From CAYIGN01 sp964363055 (GTDB lineage Bacteria; Patescibacteriota; Minisyncoccia; Sungbacterales; HO2-52-23): 9,249 bases of DNA. Below the pieces are notes generated by a model. It worked only from the letters and a program-made list of their open reading frames with translations, was not told the DNA's origin and made no database searches. A program made the translations under genes and the position numbers. Below, one piece after another: positions 5,554-9,249 of the stretch. Location of the stretch: the NCBI GenBank assembly GCA_964363055.1, contig CAYIGN010000029.1, positions 1-9,249 on the forward strand, given 5' to 3'. The stretch's first letter is position 1. Each line of letters begins with the position of its first letter.

Positions 5554-5850
5554 ATGAAGGTATTGCGAGGCATTGCCGGATTCGAGTGGGACGAATATAA
5601 TCGGGACAAGAATTTCATCAAGCACCGCGTAACCGATACCGAGAGTGAAGAGGCGTTTTTTGACGAAAACAAAAAGACGCTCAAAGATATCCTTCGCTCC
5701 GGCAAGGAAAAACGCTACATCCTCATCGGGCAAACAAAAAAGGGGCGGTCCTTGTTTGTAGTATTCACCATCCGGAAAAATAAAATTCGTATCATCTCCG
5801 CACGCGATCTCAATAAAAAAGAACGATACCTATATGAAGAAAAAACTTAA
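5554..5850 (+). CDS. brnT: BrnT-family toxin (DUF497, RelE-like ribonuclease)
   Basis: BrnT toxins have a RelE-like fold and inhibit translation by cleaving RNA; a cognate DNA-binding antitoxin neutralises them. The 98-aa protein carries the family's landmarks in order: FEWDEYNRDKNFIKHRV (10-26), matching the FEWDE.K...N..KH opening; the central strand RYILIGQTKKGRSLFVVFT (54-72), matching iG.t..gRlL.vvyT; and the C-terminal block IRIISARDLNKKERYLYE (78-95), matching iRIISAR.a.k.Er..Y. The length is normal and no key block is missing, so it looks intact. Its last 17 nt overlap the antitoxin gene, as is usual for toxin-first modules. No SD is visible before the ATG. The module sits between two copies of an MNT gene start, which suggests insertion or duplication. 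Confidence 0.94.
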   Translation: MKVLRGIAGFEWDEYNRDKNFIKHRVTDTESEEAFFDENKKTLKDILRSGKEKRYILIGQTKKGRSLFVVFTIRKNKIRIISARDLNKKERYLYEEKT

Positions 5851-6097
5851 AATACCCAAATTCAAGAATGAAGACCGGGAACGCGAGTTCTGGAGAAAAG
5901 TCGATCTTGCCGAACACCTTGAACCGAAAGATTTCAATGAGACCGCATTCCCCGATCTCAAACCCTCATCCCGGCCGGTGTCGCTGCGCATGCCCGAATA
6001 TCTTTTGGTTAGGTTGAAAGAACGTGCAAACGAGTTGAATATCCCATACCAATCGCTGATGAAGGAATTCATTGCGCGTGGAGTAATGCGCCAATGA
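5834..6097 (+). CDS. Ribbon-helix-helix (CopG/BrnA-like, PF12441-type) antitoxin
   Basis: This 87-aa protein is the partner of the BrnT toxin. The N-terminal half has the pattern IPKFKNEDREREFWRKVDL (7-25) typical of PF12441 antitoxins, which probably wraps the toxin. The C-terminal half is a ribbon-helix-helix DNA-binding domain: strand PVSLRMP (48-54), helix EYLLVRLKERANELN (55-69), turn IPYQ (70-73) and helix SLMKEFIARGV (74-84). It would dimerise to bind its promoter and repress the operon. The ATG at 5834 overlaps the end of brnT by 17 nt in another frame, so translation is likely coupled. The TGA stop (6095-6097) is 7 nt before the MNT gene. It could be named BrnA by position, but the N-terminal pattern is closer to the CopG_antitoxin family. 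Confidence 0.92.
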   Translation: MKKKLKIPKFKNEDREREFWRKVDLAEHLEPKDFNETAFPDLKPSSRPVSLRMPEYLLVRLKERANELNIPYQSLMKEFIARGVMRQ

Positions 6098-6104
6098 AAC
6101 CCGT

Positions 6105-6220
6105 ATGCGCCTTGAGTACTACCCACTGGAAAAATTGAAGCAAGAGATTCTTGTTATTCTGGGAAAGCATCTTGATGTTTCGCAGTATCGGGTGTTTTTC
6201 TTCGGCTCGCGCGTCGCGGG
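6105..6220 (+). repeat. Direct repeat, right copy (5' end of the intact MNT gene)
   Basis: This is the right copy of the repeat at 5388-5497. It differs by seven substitutions in the first 95 bases, one T fewer in the T-run, and 7 nt (CTCGCGC) present only here. Recombination between the 54-base identical blocks would delete 717 bp, including brnT and its antitoxin, and leave one intact MNT gene. Confidence 0.9.
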
Positions 6221-6416
6221 CAAGGGCACCGACCGCTCGGATATTGATGTGGGGATTGAAGGACCGGAACCTATACAATTTGAGATATTGGAAGACATCA
6301 AAGAAGAGCTGGAGCGCCTGCCGATGCTATACAAAATCGATATTGTGGATTTCAAAAATCTGACGGCAAAATTTAGAGAAGTGGCGCGGCAGCATATTGA
6401 GATGCTTAGTCCTTAA
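6105..6416 (+). CDS. mntA: MNT-type nucleotidyltransferase antitoxin (MntA-like, type VII TA)
   Basis: Minimal nucleotidyltransferases paired with HEPN toxins transfer AMP from ATP to the toxin and so silence it. The 103-aa protein has the exact GSX10DXD signature: G34 S35, then D46 and D48 in TDRSDIDVG. A third acidic residue follows in YKIDIVDF (D79 or D82). Length and fold order match stand-alone MNT proteins. It starts 7 nt after the BrnT-module antitoxin and ends 5 nt before the HEPN gene, so all four probably share a transcript. No clear SD is present. Its first 116 nt are duplicated, with decay, at 5388-5497. In several known pairs the HEPN gene comes first; here the MNT gene leads, as in the HI0073/HI0074 arrangement. 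Confidence 0.94.
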   Translation: MRLEYYPLEKLKQEILVILGKHLDVSQYRVFFFGSRVAGKGTDRSDIDVGIEGPEPIQFEILEDIKEELERLPMLYKIDIVDFKNLTAKFREVARQHIEMLSP

Positions 6417-6421
6417 CCATA

Positions 6422-6811
6422 ATGACGAAGTACGGATCGTTACACGAAGATTTTCTCGCGGCACTTACGCGACTTGAGGAGATTCTCCGAGAAGAAAAGA
6501 CGGATATTATCCGCGACTCGGCCATCAAGCGGTTTGAGCTCGTCTTTGACCTCGCGTGGAAAACTCTCAAAGCATTTCTGGAAGAAGAACATAATCTTAG
6601 CTGCGTCTCGCCGCGGATGTGCTTCCGCGACGCATTCCGCGTAGGGCTTATCGCCCACGACGAATACTGGATCCGGATGACATCCGCCCGAAACTATACG
6701 GTACACGTATATAAACAAGCGCTGGCGGATAAGATCTACGCCGAGCTCCCCCGCGCGCTCGCCGCATTCCGGCAACTCGCCGATGCATTCGCGAGAACGA
6801 AAAATGATTGA
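6422..6811 (+). CDS. hepT: HEPN-domain toxin (HepT-like, HI0074 family)
   Basis: HEPN toxins are all-helical dimeric ribonucleases that cleave tRNA or mRNA, and here the partner is the MNT gene just upstream. The 129-aa protein is predicted almost wholly helical. It carries the conserved helix RFELVFDLAWKTLKAFLEE (37-55) and the motif RNYTVHVY (90-97). That motif is an exact RX4HXY: R90 and H95 for RNA cleavage, and Y97 at the position that MntA proteins adenylylate. The protein therefore looks active and suppressible. It belongs to the group once annotated as nucleotidyltransferase substrate-binding proteins. The ATG lies 5 nt after the MNT stop with no SD, suggesting translational coupling. 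Its last 8 nt overlap the start of pheS (ATGATTGA). It could also act in defence against phage, which the sequence cannot show. Confidence 0.93.
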   Translation: MTKYGSLHEDFLAALTRLEEILREEKTDIIRDSAIKRFELVFDLAWKTLKAFLEEEHNLSCVSPRMCFRDAFRVGLIAHDEYWIRMTSARNYTVHVYKQALADKIYAELPRALAAFRQLADAFARTKND

Positions 6812-7871
6812 AGTCATTCAAAAAATCAGAGCGTCGTTTTCCGAAGAAATAGAGAAAGCCGGCACTACTGATCGGCTCGAAAATCTCCGCATCTCCTATC
6901 TCGGCCGCAAAGCGGCGCTGGCGGCGGTTTTTGATTCTTTAAAAGACCTGCCGCCAGAGGAGCGCAGAAAAATAGGGGAGGAGGCCAACCGGCTGCGGCG
7001 CGAGATTGAAGAGCGGCTCGCCGAGAAAAAAGCGGAGTTAGAAAAAACAAGCCGCGAATCCGTTTTGAAAAAAGAATGGCTGGATGTGAGTCGGCCGGGC
7101 ATCCCGCCGGCCAAGGGACATCTGCATCCTATTACCAAAATCACCCGCGAGATTGTCGCCATTTTTTCGGCAATGGGTTTTGCAATCGCCGAGGGACCCG
7201 AGGTAGAGACCGAATATTACAACTTTGACTCGCTCAATCTCCCCGAAACCCACCCCGCCCGCGAAATGCAGGATACCTGGTGGCTCGCCCAGCCCCGGTT
7301 TGCTAAAACCGGGACCGGGATCGCGCACGGCCCGAAACACCGCCGTCTTCTCCGCACCCAAGTCACTGCAATTCAGGTCCGGTTTATGGAAAAAATTAAT
7401 CCGCCATTTCGCATCATCATGCCCGGGGTGGTGTACCGCCGCGAAGCCACCGACCCCTCGCATGAGGTTCAATTCACACAGATGGATGGCCTGATGGTGG
7501 ATAAAAAGGTCTCGCTCGCGGATTTGAAAGGCATCATGCAAGCCGTATTGAAACGGCTCTTTGGAGAAAAAATCAAGACGCGCCTGCGCGCCGGCTACTT
7601 CCCGTTTGTCGAGCCGGGAGTGGAAATGGACATTGAGTGCCTCTATTGCCGCCAGCAGGGCTGCTCAATCTGCAAGCATACCGGGTGGATCGAAGTATTC
7701 CCAGGCGGAGTAGTTCACCCCCATGTATTTAAGACCGCGGGATACAACCCCAAGGACTGGCAGGGAATTGCCTGGGATCTTGGTATCGATCGGATTGCAA
7801 TCCTCAAATACAAAATTCCAGATCTGCGATTGTTGCGCTCGGGCGATATGAGATTCCTCAAACAGTTTTAA
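6804..7871 (+). CDS. pheS: Phenylalanine-tRNA ligase alpha subunit
   Basis: PheS is the catalytic half of the alpha2-beta2 enzyme that charges tRNA-Phe. The 355-aa protein has the N-terminal coiled-coil arm that contacts tRNA (about 1-90, rich in E/K/R), then the class II core. Motif 1 lies around GFAIAEGPEVETEYYNFDSL (125-144) followed by P.THPAR (148-153). Motif 2 is in MPGVVYRREATDPSHEVQF (206-224), and motif 3 is GIAWDLGIDRIAIL (321-334). A Cys4 knuckle (C279, C282, C287, C290) precedes HTGWIEV, as in many bacterial PheS. I chose the ATG at 6804 because it gives the standard N-terminus; an ATG at 6783 would add seven residues inside the HEPN gene. The start overlaps the HEPN stop by 8 nt, and pheT follows 2 nt after the pheS stop. 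Confidence 0.98.
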   Translation: MIEVIQKIRASFSEEIEKAGTTDRLENLRISYLGRKAALAAVFDSLKDLPPEERRKIGEEANRLRREIEERLAEKKAELEKTSRESVLKKEWLDVSRPGIPPAKGHLHPITKITREIVAIFSAMGFAIAEGPEVETEYYNFDSLNLPETHPAREMQDTWWLAQPRFAKTGTGIAHGPKHRRLLRTQVTAIQVRFMEKINPPFRIIMPGVVYRREATDPSHEVQFTQMDGLMVDKKVSLADLKGIMQAVLKRLFGEKIKTRLRAGYFPFVEPGVEMDIECLYCRQQGCSICKHTGWIEVFPGGVVHPHVFKTAGYNPKDWQGIAWDLGIDRIAILKYKIPDLRLLRSGDMRFLKQF

Positions 7872-7873
7872 TT

Positions 7874-9249
7874 ATGAAGTTCTCCTATCGGTGGCTTGCG
7901 GAAATCATCTCCCTAAAGGAGTCGCCGCGCGAGCTTGCGGAGCTTTTGAATATCCGCGCGTTCGAGGTGGAAACCGTCCAGAAAGTCGGGATTGATTTCG
8001 CGCTCGATGCCAAGATTCCCGTCAACCGCGTCTCGGACGCTGCGCACCACTGGGGCTTGGCAAAGGAGATTGCGGCGATTACCGGCCGGAAATCAATGCG
8101 TATGCCGGATGATCGCCGTCCTGCCAACGCGAAAGGCAGGCGGGGCGCGCCGTCTGTCCAGATAAAAATTGCGCCGGGGTTTTGCCACCGCTATACGGCA
8201 CAGGCGCTGGAAATAGACGCAGTCGGGCCTTCCCCTCAATGGATGCAAGAGCGTCTGACCGCATGCGGCATGCGGCCGATTGACGCAATCGTAGATATCA
8301 CCAACTACGTGATGCTCGAAATGGGCCAGCCGCTGCACGCATTCGATCTGGACAAAATCGAGGGGAGGACACTAGGCATCCGCGAATCGCGCGAAGGGGA
8401 AACTTTGGCGACACTCGATGATACTTCGCACACGCTTCCCGAAGGAATTATCGTCATCCAAGATGCGGCGCGCTTGATTGATCTTGCGGGTATTATGGGC
8501 GGGGCAAATTCAGCCGTATCCTCGACCACAAAAAGAATCCTTCTGCAGGCCGCGGCTTTTGACCCCGTAAAAATCTACAAAGCCGCGCGCGCGCTCAACT
8601 TATCGTCTGCCGCATCAAAAATATATTCAGCCGGTATTGATCCGAATCAAGCCGAAGTAGGACTTCGCCGGGCGGTAACGCTCTTCAAGAAAATTCTGGA
8701 CGCTCAAGCCGTCGGGCCGATGATAGATATCTATCCCCGCAAAGTGTCGCCCATACGGCTTCCCTTCCGGCCGGAGTATGCGTCGCGCATCATCGGCCAG
8801 ACCCTGACTCCCACCTTTTATATACAGATATTCAAACGTCTCGGGTTTCAAGTCCGCAAAAAGGGGGAGAATATCACCGTTGAGATCCCGACCATCAGAC
8901 GCGATATACGGATTGAGGAGGACCTGATTGAGGAAGCGGCGCGCATGTTCGGGTATGAGAAGCTGTCTCCCAAACTTCCCGACTCCTCAGTCCGGCCTCC
9001 TCCGCCCAATGCAGAGTACTACTGGGCGGAACGGGCGCGGGACACTCTCGTCGGCGCCGGCTTCAGCGAATTTATCCTGTATCAATTCGCCGGAGATCGG
9101 GAATTAGAGCGGTTTCGGATAGACCCCGAGGGCGCGGTGAAGCTGGAAAATCCTATGAATCCCGAGACCAAATACCTCGCGCCGCGCGTACTGATAAAAT
9201 ACATTGCCTCCGCTGCTGAAAATCTGCGCAAATTTGACATCGTAAGAAT
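7874..9249 (+). CDS. pheT: Phenylalanine-tRNA ligase beta subunit (3' end cut by window), lacking domain B2
   Basis: PheT forms the other half of the synthetase and carries editing and structural domains. The open frame runs 458 codons to the window end without a stop. B1 (about 1-40, MKFSYRWLAEIISLKESPRE opening) passes directly into the B3/B4 editing region: PVNRVSDAAHHWGLAKEIAA (49-68) and TNYVMLEMGQPLHAFD (143-158). The EMAPII-like tRNA-binding B2 domain of about 110 residues, normally found at about residues 40-150, is absent. B5 shows RRDIRIEEDLIEEAARMFGY (342-361). The synthetase-like core begins near 380 and includes LENPMNPE (424-431). Domain order downstream of the gap is normal and the frame is continuous, so this is a family variant rather than a broken gene. 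The ATG at 7874 is 2 nt after pheS with no SD, indicating coupled translation. Confidence 0.96.
   Translation, partial: MKFSYRWLAEIISLKESPRELAELLNIRAFEVETVQKVGIDFALDAKIPVNRVSDAAHHWGLAKEIAAITGRKSMRMPDDRRPANAKGRRGAPSVQIKIAPGFCHRYTAQALEIDAVGPSPQWMQERLTACGMRPIDAIVDITNYVMLEMGQPLHAFDLDKIEGRTLGIRESREGETLATLDDTSHTLPEGIIVIQDAARLIDLAGIMGGANSAVSSTTKRILLQAAAFDPVKIYKAARALNLSSAASKIYSAGIDPNQAEVGLRRAVTLFKKILDAQAVGPMIDIYPRKVSPIRLPFRPEYASRIIGQTLTPTFYIQIFKRLGFQVRKKGENITVEIPTIRRDIRIEEDLIEEAARMFGYEKLSPKLPDSSVRPPPPNAEYYWAERARDTLVGAGFSEFILYQFAGDRELERFRIDPEGAVKLENPMNPETKYLAPRVLIKYIASAAENLRKFDIVR

Noticed and set aside
5349..5705. Minus-strand open frames across the MNT remnant and brnT, with a similar frame opposite the intact MNT gene
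   Set aside because: The similarity between the two antisense frames is explained by the plus-strand direct repeat; neither has its own support.
1..9249. CRISPR array, tRNA or rRNA genes, insertion-sequence transposase
   Set aside because: No regularly spaced repeats, no tRNA-like or rRNA-like segments and no transposase or integrase motifs were seen on either strand.

Overview
This bacterial window (roughly 50-55% G+C by eye) carries two housekeeping blocks, ftsH and pheS-pheT, with a mosaic of accessory genes between them. TGA is used as an ordinary stop (for example at 6095-6097 and 6809-6811), so the standard bacterial code applies. Three traits suggest a reduced lineage such as a Patescibacteria/CPR (Parcubacteria-like) genome: compact spacing, weak or absent Shine-Dalgarno (SD) sequences on most genes, and a PheT without the usual tRNA-binding B2 domain. 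That assignment is an inference, not something the sequence proves.

Layout. Positions 1-196 hold a large imperfect palindrome with 12-bp perfect ends, directly beyond the ftsH stop. ftsH (2018-201, minus strand) encodes a complete membrane AAA+ zinc protease. Divergent from it is a gamma-glutamylcyclotransferase-fold gene (2208-2687) with a strong SD and a Rho-independent terminator. That terminator overlaps the -35 box of a near-consensus extended -10 promoter. The promoter drives a 273-aa protein (2840-3661) with an unrecognised N-terminal region and a degenerate cold-shock-like domain at its C-terminus, followed by a very strong terminator (3698-3734). Next is a 501-aa ATP-grasp enzyme of unknown substrate (3792-5297).

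The region 5388-6811 is a toxin-antitoxin island. It begins with a broken 5' copy of an MNT nucleotidyltransferase gene (5388-5534). A BrnT toxin and its ribbon-helix-helix (PF12441-type) antitoxin follow (5554-6097), then an intact MNT-HEPN (MntA-HepT, type VII) pair (6105-6811). The broken and intact MNT copies are direct repeats, with 54 identical bases offset by 717 bp, and they bracket the BrnT module. The HEPN stop overlaps the pheS ATG, so the island appears fused transcriptionally, and perhaps translationally, to the essential pheS-pheT operon (6804-9249, pheT cut by the window edge).

How the genes work together. FtsH handles membrane and regulatory proteolysis. PheS and PheT form the phenylalanyl-tRNA synthetase. 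In the two TA modules, BrnT is neutralised and probably autoregulated by its DNA-binding partner, while the HEPN RNase is probably silenced by MNT adenylylation of its RX4HXY tyrosine. The most interesting observations are the direct-repeat-bracketed brnT cassette, the cold-shock-like fusion protein, the coupling of TA genes to pheST, the missing PheT B2 domain, and the terminal palindromic element.
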